NCBI RefSeq assembly: GCF_026127265.1
Contig: NZ_WWFG01000001.1
Coordinates: 3,461,501 to 3,525,500 of the forward strand
Direction of reading: 5' to 3'
DNA length: 64,000 bases
Source: Nostoc sp. KVJ3
Lineage (GTDB): Bacteria > Cyanobacteriota > Cyanobacteriia > Cyanobacteriales > Nostocaceae
Position numbers and translations under genes: made by a program. Below, one piece after another: positions 1-9,794 of the stretch (the stretch's first letter is position 1; each line of letters starts with the position of its first letter). The notes under the pieces were generated by a model. It was not told where the DNA came from and made no database searches. It saw nothing but the letters and a program-made list of their open reading frames with translations.

Positions 1-770
1 TTGGGTTTTTGGCATACACCAGTATGGTGATATTTGCTTTGGCTCCCTTAGTATTAAACTCAGGAGAAAACAATAACCGCAAACAATTGGAGAATTGGAC
101 GTGGTTGCTACTGCTAGCGGGTGCGATCGCGATGTCTGTTTTCAGCGGCTACTTAATGTACCTGCTAGCATTTCAAATCAAAGCCCTTTGTCCTTACTGT
201 ATTGGTTCAGCTTTGTTTTCTTTGAGTCTTTTAGTACTGACAATTATCGGTCGAACTTGGGAGGATATTGGACAAATCCTCTTTACCGCCCTAATTGTGG
301 GGATGATAACGCTGATTGGCACTTTAGGCGTTTATGCTGGCGTGAATCAATCAGATATTACATCTGGAACTCCTGGAAAACCCGTACAAATTAACTTTAC
401 TCCCAAGGAAAACCCTAACCCAGCATTCGGTTGGAAAGTTACCACTACTTCTGGTGAGGCAGAAATAGCCTTAGCACGCCATCTGGTGAAGGTAGGCGCG
501 AAGGAATATACTGCTTACTGGTGTCCTCACTGCCATGAACAAAAGCTGCTTTTTGGTAAAGAAGCCGAGGAAATAATCAATAATGATGTTAGGGTAGAAT
601 GCGCTCCTGATGGACTCAAAGCTCAAACAGAACTGTGTAAAGCCGCAAAAATTGAAGGCTTCCCTACTTGGATCGTTAATGCTAAAAGCTATAGTGGAGT
701 CCAAAATTTAGAGGAACTAGCAAAGGTTTCTGGTTATACAGGGCCTCGTGACTTCAAATATTTCAAGTAA
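1..770 (+). CDS. VKOR-thioredoxin fusion protein (5' end outside window)
   Basis: Membrane disulfide-bond-forming enzyme of the vitamin K epoxide reductase family fused to a thioredoxin-like domain. The frame is open to the window edge, so the N-terminus with the first helices is missing; family members are usually about 320 residues and about 255 are visible. Counting from the TTG at 9, hydrophobic helices surround a CPYC motif (about residues 61-64), the quinone-linked VKOR active site. After a linker comes a periplasmic/lumenal thioredoxin-like domain with CPHC at about 172-175, which would pass electrons from substrate proteins to the VKOR domain. Its known role in cyanobacteria is oxidative folding of exported proteins. 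The next gene is more than 750 bp away, and a terminator-like hairpin follows at 943. Confidence 0.93.
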   Translation, partial: GFLAYTSMVIFALAPLVLNSGENNNRKQLENWTWLLLLAGAIAMSVFSGYLMYLLAFQIKALCPYCIGSALFSLSLLVLTIIGRTWEDIGQILFTALIVGMITLIGTLGVYAGVNQSDITSGTPGKPVQINFTPKENPNPAFGWKVTTTSGEAEIALARHLVKVGAKEYTAYWCPHCHEQKLLFGKEAEEIINNDVRVECAPDGLKAQTELCKAAKIEGFPTWIVNAKSYSGVQNLEELAKVSGYTGPRDFKYFK

Positions 771-1532
771 TTGCCTTCAGAAAGCCAATGCCACACTACT
801 TGTTTGACGTGGGGTTTCCTCGCGTGCAGCAACTGTAGTTCGGGCATATAGTAAGTACATCATTATTAATTAAGTACTTTTTTGCGATCGCGACTCAATA
901 TGAGCTAAATACCCTGCTCCTGCGAACAGCACTAACTATGGTCAACTGGATGAATACAGCAAAGTCTGTTTCCAGTTGGCTTTTTTGTTTTTGGTAATAG
1001 ATAATGGGTGTTATCCAATACTTAAGTACCAATTTTCCGCTGCTTTTATCTGCAAACACCTGAAGCTGAAAGAAATTCATCAAGTATATTTACTCTTTAT
1101 AATGTATACTTCAATTTTCTTTTACAGCACTTGGAAGCCATCTTGAGATGCAATTCTGTCAGCGTCAAACCCAAAGGTATGTCTGTTGGAAGTGACAAGT
1201 TACTGTAATTCTTTGTAAAATGCTTAACCGACCGCAAATGTGAAAGTTTCATTGAGTAAGCTTTACCAGACAAGGATTTGAATGCTAAGTTCACTGAACT
1301 CACTTTCAACAGTATTTATTATTCTGTGGTGATAGCCACAAAACTTGTAGTTGCCATTTGGCCAGATAATTGGCCTCAAGATATGGTAATACATTCACAA
1401 ATACCTCAATGTTCTGAAGAATCTTCCTGAGTTGAAAAAACTCTTAGAAACTCTATTTAGCTCTTGCTTGAGCTATGTTAATCCGATAGATAATAGCTAT
1501 GGGAAATAGAGAATATTTCTCGCTACTAGGTA
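771..1532. other. Intergenic region without recognisable gene
   Basis: Stretch of 762 bp between the VKOR gene and the diguanylate cyclase gene. It holds a terminator-like hairpin at 943-990. Two short reverse-strand open frames (62 and 70 codons) have no recognisable motif or convincing start and are not called. I see nothing else. Confidence 0.6.
943..990 (+). terminator. Putative rho-independent terminator after VKOR
   Basis: CAACTGGA (943-950) and TCCAGTTG (971-978) form an 8-bp stem, with an inner ACAG/CTGT pairing in the loop, followed by a T-rich tract. It lies 172 bp downstream of the VKOR stop on the same strand. Confidence 0.55.
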
Positions 1533-3737
1533 ATGGGAATGAAGCAGCAGTTAGACAAGCGTTTTGTAAAGTTAATCTTTGGACTCAAACAATCGCTTAG
1601 TCGAGGACACAGAGAATTGATTACTGCCACCAGCGTTGCATTCTGCGTTTTACTTTTGCACTCCATCGGATTATTGCAATCTTTGGAGTTGGCAGCTTTA
1701 GATCAATTTTTTCGCTTACGTCCCAACGAACTACCAGAAGAGCGTATTACTCTGGTGGTGATTGATGAAGCCTATTTAAAGGAAGTCGGTTCGTGGCCGA
1801 TTCCAGATAGGAAGATTGCCCAGTTGTTGCAAAAATTAAATGTCCACAAACCCCGTGCTATTGGCTTAGACATCTACCGAAATTTGCCAGTAGAGCCTGG
1901 TAATCAAGAACTGCGTGACACTTATAAGTCAATGCCCAACTTGATTGGTATTGAATTATTGGCAAATGACAAAAACGTTAGTGTTTCACCGCCATTAGGA
2001 CTAAATAAAGATCAAGTGGGCTTTAACAACGTGCTATACGATCTTGATGGGAAAGTCCGTCGCAGCTTGTTGTATTGGCACGTTAAAAGTCAGGTACACG
2101 AAAGTTTTGCTCTGAAGTTAGCGTTATTGTATTTAAAGTCAGAAAATATTACTCCCACTAAAGCAAAAAACAACCCTGAGTATTTGCAATTGGGTAAAGC
2201 AACGTTTACTCGTTTTGAGGCTAAGGATGGTGCTTATGTGGGAGCTGACGATCGAGGATACCAACTTTTGACCAATTTTCCCAAACCCAAATGTCAAGGT
2301 TCATCTAAAGAATTGTGTAGTTTTCGCCACGTATCGATGAGAGATGTACTGGCAGATAAAGTCCAAGAAAACTTAATCAAAGATCGAATTATACTCATTG
2401 GCTCCACTGCACCTAGTCTCCAGGATTTTGCATTCATTCCCTATTCCAGTAGTCTAATGAGTACGGCAAAGCCTATACCTGGTATTCAACTACAAGCTTA
2501 TTTTGTTAGTGAGTTAATCTCATCAGCTCTTAGTGGACGGCCTTTACTCAAGGTGTGGCCTGACTTAGTAGAAGACTTGTGGATTTTTATCTGGTCTTAT
2601 CTAGGATCTGTGACAACATGGCGGATACGACATGCAACTAGGGGTCTCTTCAGTATCCTATTTTCTTGTTTTGTATTGACCCTGAGTACGTACCTTGCTT
2701 TCTTGTATGGCTGGTGGATACCACTTATTCCCTCACTGTTTAGTTTTGGCAGTTCAGCTATTTGGATGACCAGTCATATTGCTCACATGCAGGAAGAGTG
2801 GAAACGTTCTAAAGAGTTTTTGCATCACGTAATCAATACGATTCCCGATCCAATTTTTGTGAAAAATGAACAACATCAGTGGATTGTTTTAAATGATGCG
2901 TATTCTCGATTTATCGGTTATCCGAATAAGTTCTTAATTGAAAAGTCAGACTATGACTTTTTCCCGAAACATGAAGCTGATGTGTTTCGACAACAGGACG
3001 ATCTTGTTTTCAGGACTCAGCAACCCCAGGAGCATGAAGAAGAATTTACAAATGCCGATGGACAGACTTATCAAATTGCCACTAAGCGATCGCTCCATAA
3101 AGACTCAGCTGGCAATTTCTTTTTAGTTGGAGTCATCCGAGATATTACTCAGCGCAAGCTTATGGAAGAACAGCTTAAACGTACTGCTGCTGAACTATTC
3201 CGCTCTAACAGTGAATTAAGACTCAAAGAAGACCACTTGCGTTATTTAGCGTATCACGATCCCTTAACTGGTTTATCCAATCGCAAATTTTTTGCCGAAC
3301 AACTTTATGAATCCTTACATTGGGCGCAACACAATAACCTGTTGTTAGGACTACTGTTTATTGATCTGGATGGCTTTAAGCAAGTAAATGATACTCTGGG
3401 ACACGAGACGGGCGATCGCTTATTAATGACTATTGCTAGACGACTCAGCAACTCTTTACGCACCAGTGATACAGTTTCTCGTTTGGGTGGCGATGAATTT
3501 ACTGTCATTTTACGAGCAATTCCTAATGTCCAGGTAGCGGCTAAAGTCGCCGAAAAAATTTTAATTAATATTAGCAAGCCAATTGTTTTAGACGGCTATG
3601 CAATCAAAGTCTCTGCCAGTATTGGCATTAGTGTCTATCCATACAACAGTCAAGACAGTGAAACCTTAATGAAACAAGCAGATGCAGCAATGTACCATGC
3701 AAAGCGTCTGGGTAAAAATCGCTACGAGTTTGCTTAA
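1533..3737 (+). CDS. CHASE2-PAS-GGDEF diguanylate cyclase
   Basis: Predicted membrane-bound sensor that makes cyclic di-GMP. Order in the 734 residues: a hydrophobic segment near 35-55, an extracytoplasmic CHASE2 sensor domain to about 340, a cluster of transmembrane helices at about 350-420, a PAS domain with PAC end (about 430-560, ending near DITQRK), and a C-terminal GGDEF domain. The catalytic GGDEF is intact (SRLGGDEFTVIL) and an RxxD allosteric I-site (RTSD) sits five residues upstream, so an active, product-inhibited cyclase is expected. The start is ATG at 1533, with an in-frame ATG two codons later. No EAL domain is attached; a REC-EAL protein lies about 11 kb away. The ligand cannot be told from the sequence. 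Confidence 0.92.
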   Translation: MGMKQQLDKRFVKLIFGLKQSLSRGHRELITATSVAFCVLLLHSIGLLQSLELAALDQFFRLRPNELPEERITLVVIDEAYLKEVGSWPIPDRKIAQLLQKLNVHKPRAIGLDIYRNLPVEPGNQELRDTYKSMPNLIGIELLANDKNVSVSPPLGLNKDQVGFNNVLYDLDGKVRRSLLYWHVKSQVHESFALKLALLYLKSENITPTKAKNNPEYLQLGKATFTRFEAKDGAYVGADDRGYQLLTNFPKPKCQGSSKELCSFRHVSMRDVLADKVQENLIKDRIILIGSTAPSLQDFAFIPYSSSLMSTAKPIPGIQLQAYFVSELISSALSGRPLLKVWPDLVEDLWIFIWSYLGSVTTWRIRHATRGLFSILFSCFVLTLSTYLAFLYGWWIPLIPSLFSFGSSAIWMTSHIAHMQEEWKRSKEFLHHVINTIPDPIFVKNEQHQWIVLNDAYSRFIGYPNKFLIEKSDYDFFPKHEADVFRQQDDLVFRTQQPQEHEEEFTNADGQTYQIATKRSLHKDSAGNFFLVGVIRDITQRKLMEEQLKRTAAELFRSNSELRLKEDHLRYLAYHDPLTGLSNRKFFAEQLYESLHWAQHNNLLLGLLFIDLDGFKQVNDTLGHETGDRLLMTIARRLSNSLRTSDTVSRLGGDEFTVILRAIPNVQVAAKVAEKILINISKPIVLDGYAIKVSASIGISVYPYNSQDSETLMKQADAAMYHAKRLGKNRYEFA

Positions 3738-4472
3738 TTAGTCAAGATTCAAGCCTCCATACTTTTTCAAAGCAGTAAAAAATATTACCTTAAAATTAGG
3801 AATTTTGACTTTAAATACATCCAAGGCATTAGGTCGAAAAAGCTCTTCGTATATACCTAGGGTGGTTTTTTCGTTAAGATCCATATCCAGCAAGGCTTTC
3901 TGACTTGATAATTAAAACTAAGAATATAGGTCAGAAAGAAACTATTCATCAAAATTAATTATAAAAATATTTTTTTGTAATCATTGTTACCTTTAAAAAA
4001 ATACTTGTACTGACTGTGATTATTACGGTACTTTATAGTCACGTAGTTCTTGAAATCTTTATCATATAACAACTATATTCTTTTATCTTTACTAATTTAA
4101 AAACATAACTATACAACAAAACAAGTATTTTTTTATTTATTTTGAATTCATTTTTTAGTAAACATAGTGTTTATACTTAAAAAGATTAAGATATTTTTAA
4201 TAAATAGTGAATTATTCAAAGCGCTGACAGCAATTAATGAACATATCTAACTTTAGACTGATGTAAAAATGACTGATTAAGAATATTACTTAAGTATTGA
4301 GACTATTTAATACCAGCAAATTCAGGTTGATGTGCAAGTAAAAACCACAAAAACTTGTATGCTATTAGCAATAATTTATAAAGTTAAAATATTTTTTTAA
4401 AAGTTTCAGTAAATATACGATAGTAACCAATAATACGCTTTAGATGAAAAATTAGTGAATTTACTGAAAACG
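3738..4472. other. AT-rich intergenic region
   Basis: About 735 bp of markedly AT-rich sequence with many A and T runs between the cyclase and the small exported protein. I see no ORF, tRNA or clear hairpin terminator. It may hold the promoter of the downstream small gene. Confidence 0.5.
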
Positions 4473-4709
4473 ATGAAAACTAGCTTCCGAATGAAAAAGG
4501 TTATTTTTTTCTGTATAGCTGCTTACATGGTAATACCAAAAGTTGCTGCTTGCACAAGTATGTTCAGCACTGCAAGTGCTAATACTGTTGGTGCTACTAG
4601 CAGCAATACTTTAATCGCCCGCAAAGTCAATTCTCAAAATTTAAAAGACACGTATATCCCACCAAATTATGGTGGGCCTGACAGTCAGCATGGTAGTGGC
4701 ACTCGCTAA
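4473..4709 (+). CDS. Small exported protein with PPN-GGP-GSGTR tail
   Basis: Short protein (78 residues from ATG 4473; a GTG at 4455 and an ATG at 4491 are alternatives). A basic start followed by a hydrophobic stretch (VIFFCIAAYMVIPKVAAC) looks like a signal peptide, possibly with a lipobox-like VAAC. The C-terminus ends in IPPNYGGPDSQHGSGTR. I recognise this PPNxGGPxxxxGSGTR ending from other short secreted cyanobacterial proteins and from the DUF928 neighbourhood, often near CHASE2 proteins, but no function is known to me. It follows a CHASE2 gene here at a distance of about 730 bp, so no operon is implied. Confidence 0.6.
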   Translation: MKTSFRMKKVIFFCIAAYMVIPKVAACTSMFSTASANTVGATSSNTLIARKVNSQNLKDTYIPPNYGGPDSQHGSGTR

Positions 4710-4802
4710 TAGGCCAATTTGGGATTTTAGACTATCTGTTACTTGGAGATATCCAAGCTAAGATTTACCTTATTGCTGTAGGAGATAGCAAGGGTAATTT
4801 AT

Positions 4803-6479
4803 TCAAGATAATATTGGGGATTTCCACCAATGATGTGTTTTTACAAGTGTGTGAACTTGCCAATATGGGTTGGGTTGAGGATAGTCTAAACGGTAGTGTC
4901 CGCCTCGGCTTTCGGTTCTAAAAGCAGCACTTTTGAGAATTAAATTAGCCACATCTAATAAATTGCGGGTTTCTGCCCAAAGTCGCAATTGCCGTTCAAT
5001 ATCTGGTAGGTCAAAACTAGCTGGTTCTGCTGGATGTAAAGCAAGCAAAAATTGACTTAAAGGCAAGGCAGCAAAATCTTGCTGCCAAGATTCAACTGTG
5101 CCGATCGCAGTTTCTAATCTTGATTGCTCCCGACAAATACCAGCACTTTCCCACACCAGTCGCGGTAACTTCTCCCTGAGTGCTTCTAGATGTGCTTGCT
5201 GGATGTGCCACTCACTAAGATCAATACTAAATTTCCGTGATGGCAATATTGGTATTTCTGACGGTAGCTCAATATTTTCCAACTCTATTTGGCTCATCTG
5301 GGCCCCAAACACAATACATTCCAGCAGGGAATTACTAGCAAGGCGATTTGCCCCATGCACCCCGGTACTAGCGGTTTCGCCTACCGCGTACAAACTGGGG
5401 ATATTTGTGTGATTCATCAGATCCGCGACAATGCCCCCCATCCAGTAATGGGCAGCAGGGGCCACAGGAATTGGTTCGTGGAAGACATCAACACCCCAAT
5501 GCTGACAAACTTTAATGATGTTAGGAAAGCGGTGACGAATCTTTTCGGCGGGGATAGGGCGCATATCCAACCACACATGGGCAGTGGCCAAATCAACGGC
5601 AGTACGTTGTAAATGGCTGAAAATTGCTCTACTGACTACATCTCTCGGCGCGAGTTCTCCCGCAGGGTCGTAGTCAAAGGCAAAACGCCGTCCTTCGTTA
5701 TCGACAAGGTGTGCGCCCTCACCGCGTACAGCTTCGCTAATCAGAAAGCGATCGGCACCAGGTTTCGTTAGGGCTGTGGGATGAAATTGCACAAATTCCA
5801 AATCGCGGAGGATCGCCCCAGCCCGATATGCGATCGCTACTCCATCACCAGTACTCACAGCTGGGTTAGTGGTTTGGGCAAAGACCTGACCGCCGCCACC
5901 AGTTGCCAAGACCACAGCACCAGCTTTAATCCATGTGATTTTACCTTGATAAAACAGGCTTATGCCCTGACAACGATTGCTTTCGGGTTCAATCCACAAA
6001 CTCAAAGCTAAAGCTTGCTGAATGACTTGAATATTTTGGCGACGTAATACTTGGGCGGTGAGGGTAGTAGTAACTTCTCTTCCTGTGGTATCCGCAGCGT
6101 GGAGAACGCGGTTGCGAGAATGGGCAGCTTCTAAAGTTAAAGCCAAAGCTTGACCATGACGGTCAAAAGCAACCCCCAAGTCAACTAGAGATTGAATACA
6201 GTTAGGGGCAAGCTGGGCAAGAAATTCTACAGCGGTGCGATCGCACAAACCCGCACCTGCCCGGATGGTATCTTCAATGTGCAGCGTGGGAGAATCTTCT
6301 GGGGAAACGGCTGCGGCAATGCCACCTTGGGCCCAATCACTGGCGGACAAAGCAACGGTTTCTTTGGTAATCAAGCCGACTCGCAAGGATTCTGGCAGAC
6401 ACAGTGCTGTGTAGAGTCCAGCAGCACCAGCGCCGACTACCAAGACATCAAATTGGCTAGGAATATCTATCTGAGGCAA
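4803..6479 (-). CDS. nadB: L-aspartate oxidase
   Basis: FAD enzyme that oxidises L-aspartate to iminoaspartate, the first step of de novo NAD synthesis, working with quinolinate synthase NadA. At 558 residues it has the usual length. The N-terminus carries the dinucleotide-binding motif VVGAGAAGLYTALCL, followed by SASDWAQGGIAAAV, typical of the family. The capping/active-site region has QFHPTAL and SEAVRGEGAHL, and the C-terminal helical domain of the succinate dehydrogenase/fumarate reductase flavoprotein family is present. It is convergent with no neighbour and its start abuts a heptamer-rich spacer upstream. nadA is not in the window. Confidence 0.96.
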   Translation of the reverse strand: MPQIDIPSQFDVLVVGAGAAGLYTALCLPESLRVGLITKETVALSASDWAQGGIAAAVSPEDSPTLHIEDTIRAGAGLCDRTAVEFLAQLAPNCIQSLVDLGVAFDRHGQALALTLEAAHSRNRVLHAADTTGREVTTTLTAQVLRRQNIQVIQQALALSLWIEPESNRCQGISLFYQGKITWIKAGAVVLATGGGGQVFAQTTNPAVSTGDGVAIAYRAGAILRDLEFVQFHPTALTKPGADRFLISEAVRGEGAHLVDNEGRRFAFDYDPAGELAPRDVVSRAIFSHLQRTAVDLATAHVWLDMRPIPAEKIRHRFPNIIKVCQHWGVDVFHEPIPVAPAAHYWMGGIVADLMNHTNIPSLYAVGETASTGVHGANRLASNSLLECIVFGAQMSQIELENIELPSEIPILPSRKFSIDLSEWHIQQAHLEALREKLPRLVWESAGICREQSRLETAIGTVESWQQDFAALPLSQFLLALHPAEPASFDLPDIERQLRLWAETRNLLDVANLILKSAAFRTESRGGHYRLDYPQPNPYWQVHTLVKTHHWWKSPILS

Positions 6480-6485
6480 GGTAAT

Positions 6486-6545
6486 GGGGGAGGGGGGAGG
6501 GAGCAGGGGGCAGGGGGAGCAGGGGGAGCAGGGGGAGCAGGGGGA
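6486..6545. repeat. G-rich short tandem repeats
   Basis: Tandem units of roughly GCAGGGGGA (9 bp) with shorter heptamer-like variants, just upstream of nadB. This is a dispersed low-complexity repeat class that recurs throughout the window. Confidence 0.85.
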
Positions 6546-6630
6546 GACAAGGAAAAAATTTTACTTTGTTCAGCTTGTCCCCATTGTCTCCCTTGTCCTC
6601 TTTGTCCCCCCTCATCTCTAATAGAATAAT

Positions 6631-6655
6631 CCCACTCCCTAGAATCAGGAGTGGG
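6631..6655 (-). terminator. Putative terminator of psbU
   Basis: CCCACTCC (6631-6638) pairs with GGAGTGGG (6648-6655). Read on the minus strand, the hairpin lies about 30 nt beyond the psbU stop and is followed by the AT-rich ATTATTCTATT. Confidence 0.6.
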
Positions 6656-6684
6656 TTGATATTTGCTACATTAACTGCATTCAG

Positions 6685-7113
6685 TTATCTGTAGATGCCG
6701 TTGTTAAAGCGATCGTCTCCTTCGTTGAAGGCAGGTTCTAGTTCTGTCACGGTGAACTTATCCAAGTTGGCTTGCAGGGTTGCTTTTTGGCGATCGCTTA
6801 ATCCTGGTAGATCCAATACATCCTCTACATTTTTGTAGGGAGCATTTGTGATGATTTTCTTCGCCAGGGTAGGATAAAGCCCTGGATACTGTTGAAAAGC
6901 TCGGACGTTGGTATTATTCAAATCAATTTTTTTACCAAATTCCGTTCCTAGCTTCTTATCTGCCCGATTCTGCCGCTCAATTGCCAAAATTGGGACTTGA
7001 GGAAAAGCAAAACTGTTGAAACTAGCAGCTTGGGCTATCTGAGTTGTTCCCAACCATCCCCAGCAACTAAGTAACAAACTAAACACTGTTAATAAACGCG
7101 CCAATCCTTTCAC
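6685..7113 (-). CDS. psbU: Photosystem II 12 kDa extrinsic protein PsbU
   Basis: Lumenal extrinsic subunit that stabilises the oxygen-evolving cluster of photosystem II together with PsbO and PsbV. The 142 residues begin with a signal peptide (about 1-29, ending ...IAQA) for thylakoid-lumen export. The mature part has the helix-hairpin-helix fold of the family, including DLNNTNVRAFQQYPGLYP and DVLDLPGLSDRQK. Length and sequence match the cyanobacterial family. It is monocistronic, with a hairpin downstream at 6631-6655 and a 580-bp upstream region that includes a MITE-like element. Confidence 0.97.
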   Translation of the reverse strand: MKGLARLLTVFSLLLSCWGWLGTTQIAQAASFNSFAFPQVPILAIERQNRADKKLGTEFGKKIDLNNTNVRAFQQYPGLYPTLAKKIITNAPYKNVEDVLDLPGLSDRQKATLQANLDKFTVTELEPAFNEGDDRFNNGIYR

Positions 7114-7725
7114 GATTTTCTACCTCTTTCCATCAAACAGAAATAAAAGTTTTAAGCTAACAGCCGTCAGCAGTCATTAGTCATTAGTCAGAGCGCCAAA
7201 GACAATTGGACTTCAGACAAAACCTGATAGCTTAATCAACACAGCAGTCATCAGAAACTAATATACAGCGTATTAATATCCACAATATTTACCGTTACTG
7301 CCAGGACTTACGCAAAATCATGAAAAAACGAACCGCAAAGGACGCAAAGGACACAAAGAAATAAGAGTTTCAGAGAGTTTTTGCGTAAGTCCTAACTGGG
7401 TTTGACTCTAGTTTTGGCAAAAATTTTCATCGTGGTAAGAGTACCTGCATAGCTACAATCGGTTTCTATCCACGATCCCGGCAACATTCCCAACTAGACG
7501 AAATCTTTTCAGGGTGGCTGATTCTACCTTGCTACCGGGCATGAAACAGTCCAATATCTAAATACTGAAAACCATAGAAAGAAGACTTGAGGGTGATGGA
7601 CTGTTATGTAACATTTCTTAACTAATTAATTATTTACAGCATCATTCTTGATGTACTGTAGATTGGAAAAAGTTTTGGTAAGAGAAGACTACAGGATTAT
7701 TGCAACCTTATGCCTGTTAGCTTGT
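7114..7725. other. psbU upstream region
   Basis: Non-coding stretch of 612 bp. It contains a MITE-like element (7303-7393) and an 8-bp inverted repeat ACAGTCCA/TGGACTGT (7546-7553/7597-7604) that could form a long hairpin. I see no gene. Confidence 0.6.
7303..7393. mobile_element. MITE-like element, family A
   Basis: 91-bp unit bounded by perfect 15-bp terminal inverted repeats, AGGACTTACGCAAAA (7303-7317) and its complement (7379-7393). The interior holds GCAAAGGACGCAAAGGA-type sequence, which is common in Nostoc intergenic regions. No coding capacity, so it would depend on a transposase encoded elsewhere. Confidence 0.75.
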
Positions 7726-8505
7726 TCATGCTGCGATCGCAGCTAACAAAAATAGGCTGTCTACCAGAATTGTGCTTAAAACTGCGCCACCAAAGGCATA
7801 CCAGTGTCTTTGCTTTCCACCTAAAGCTAAAATTCCCACTGTTAACAGCACTGAGGCGAGAATTATCGCCCAAGTTTCTCCCCAAGGTGTTTGTACTTGT
7901 ATGAGCGCGTTTTGTAAGACTTGCGCTGCGCCATCTGCATCTACTCTCATAATTTGCCGCCAGTAGATCATCAAGTCTGTTAAATAAAAATATACATCTG
8001 TTAAAACTGTACCGAGTAAAGAACCTAAATAAAACCAGCTACCCACCTTGCCCCAATTTTTCGCCAGACACCAGCAAGCAAAGGGTAAACCTATAGATTC
8101 AACAGGCAAATGCCATAAAGGTTCCCAGCGCAACCAGCCCCAATAAATCGCTCCTGCTAACCAACTCCAGCTAAATCCTAAGAGCAAATCTCCCCAGACA
8201 TAAGTTGCAGAACGTGACATTAAGGTAAAACTTAGCCATACCCAAAATGCTGTCAGCGCTAAACTTAGACTTGGTAGCGATCGCACTATTGGCGCTTCTA
8301 CAAATACTGGCACTGATACCAAAAATACCGCCGCCCCAAACACCAACCAACTTTGTCTGGCAGAAATAGATAAAGGGAGAGAGGGAGAAAAGGAGAGTGG
8401 AGATTCCAACTGCCCGATCCCATTCTGGCCAGTATCAGCCAAATCCAACTCAGTATTCATAGAAGGGCTAGAGGCAGTGTAGGACGACAGTGTATTATTA
8501 ATCAA
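7726..8505 (-). CDS. DUF3120 family membrane protein
   Basis: Integral membrane protein of 259 residues conserved in cyanobacteria; I recognise it as the DUF3120 family. After a polar N-terminus of about 45 residues there are about six hydrophobic segments, for example LVFGAAVFLVSVPVFVEAPI and IILASVLLTVGILALGG. Tryptophan-rich conserved stretches such as GAIYWGWLRWEPLWHLPVE lie between them. The function is unknown. It is divergent from uppP across a 424-bp gap. The polar N-terminus is poorly conserved-looking, and the ATG in front of RQSWLVFG-type sequence is absent, so the long start is kept. Confidence 0.8.
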   Translation of the reverse strand: MINNTLSSYTASSPSMNTELDLADTGQNGIGQLESPLSFSPSLPLSISARQSWLVFGAAVFLVSVPVFVEAPIVRSLPSLSLALTAFWVWLSFTLMSRSATYVWGDLLLGFSWSWLAGAIYWGWLRWEPLWHLPVESIGLPFACWCLAKNWGKVGSWFYLGSLLGTVLTDVYFYLTDLMIYWRQIMRVDADGAAQVLQNALIQVQTPWGETWAIILASVLLTVGILALGGKQRHWYAFGGAVLSTILVDSLFLLAAIAA

Positions 8506-8929
8506 AGTTTTTAATATTTGTTACTAAACTTTATCTTATTTAAGATATCACACTTTAAAATCCCCCCCTGGGGTATTGTAATTATACTGAAGTTTCGCGG
8601 AGCGCTGGGGAAAACCAGGCTAATCCATTAAGTTGCTCTCCATACAGAATTTATATGTAGTCTCTTGTAAATGGAAACTACATAAATTTCATGGTTAAAA
8701 AATGAACTAACATCAGTCCGCTAAATATTAAAGTTTGATGAACTGCTAAGATTTCGTTGACTTATTTAGGTGGGTGTAAGAACATGGTCAGCGTCTTAGA
8801 TGATGTTATCGATCGGTAAATTGGAATTTTCTACAAGATTAGGTGCAGTAAAGAGTATATAAAGCAACATCATCATCTAAACAATCTTCATCATAATGTC
8901 TACAACAGGAAAAAAGGTATTAACTGTAT
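8506..8929. other. Divergent intergenic region DUF3120/uppP
   Basis: 424 bp between divergent genes, presumably holding both promoters. It contains an imperfect inverted repeat (AATTTATATGTAGT and ACTACATAAATT, about 8648-8690). I see no gene or known regulatory site. Confidence 0.5.
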
Positions 8930-9754
8930 ATGGAGTTCATTCAAGCTTTTATTTTGGGAATTGTTCAAGGTATTACAGAGTTTTTACCTATCAGTAGCAC
9001 TGCACATCTTCTGATTTTTACCAAGATATTTGGTTGGAAAGAATTAGGCTCTAAAGATTTTGTTGATGCAATTCAATTTGGTAGTGTTATCGCAATTGTG
9101 GGATATTTTTGGTCGCTGATATATAGTATTGTCAAAGGTGGAATTGAAGCATTAAAAGAGAAAGACTGGCAACGTGAAGAATGGAAAATTCTTGTTGGTA
9201 TTGTAGTAGGAACCATGCCAGCCTTAATTTTTGGTTTTCTTTTGAAAGACGTTCTACCGGAGAGTGCATTAATTATTGCCATCATGTCAATTATCATGGC
9301 ACTTGTACTAGCTTTGGCAGAAAAAATTGGCACTCGCAAGCGAGATTTTGATTCATTGCAGATTCGGGATGGTATTTTAGTTGGATTGGGACAAACACTT
9401 GCGTTGATTCCAGGTGTTTCTCGTTCTGGCTCGACCTTGACGACTGCCTTATTTTTAGGATTAGAACGCGATACAGCCGCCAAATTCTCATTTTTATTAG
9501 GGTTTCCAACTCTTACCATTGCTACACTGTATAAAAGTTTGAAAATCTTCAAATTATTTCAAGCCCACCAACTGCCAGATAATATTGTCGGACTGTTAAT
9601 TGTAGGGATTATTTCAACCTTTATATTTTCCTACCTATCAATTGCATTCTTAATCAAGTACTTAGCAACCAAAAACACTTTGATCTTTGTTTGGTATAGA
9701 TTAGCATTCGGCAGTGCGATTTTAGCTGCGATCGCAGCAGGTTGGAAAGGATAA
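8930..9754 (+). CDS. uppP: Undecaprenyl-diphosphatase UppP/BacA
   Basis: Integral membrane phosphatase that converts undecaprenyl diphosphate to undecaprenyl phosphate, recycling the lipid carrier for peptidoglycan and polysaccharide synthesis. It has 274 residues and both family signatures: the glutamate-rich QGITEFLPISSTAHL at about residues 13-27 and PGVSRSGSTLTTALFLG at about 164-180, which carry the catalytic Glu, Ser and Arg. About eight transmembrane helices. The start ATG at 8930 begins directly with the conserved MEFIQAFILGIVQG. The downstream gene starts about 100 bp later on the same strand. Confidence 0.96.
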   Translation: MEFIQAFILGIVQGITEFLPISSTAHLLIFTKIFGWKELGSKDFVDAIQFGSVIAIVGYFWSLIYSIVKGGIEALKEKDWQREEWKILVGIVVGTMPALIFGFLLKDVLPESALIIAIMSIIMALVLALAEKIGTRKRDFDSLQIRDGILVGLGQTLALIPGVSRSGSTLTTALFLGLERDTAAKFSFLLGFPTLTIATLYKSLKIFKLFQAHQLPDNIVGLLIVGIISTFIFSYLSIAFLIKYLATKNTLIFVWYRLAFGSAILAAIAAGWKG

Positions 9755-9794
9755 TTCCATAATAGCCATTGGTCATTAGTCATTTGTTTAAAGC

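Noticed and set aside
7473..7604. Structured segment upstream of psbU as a riboswitch
   Set aside because: Inverted repeats are present, but no known riboswitch core could be matched, and it lies over 350 bp from the psbU start.
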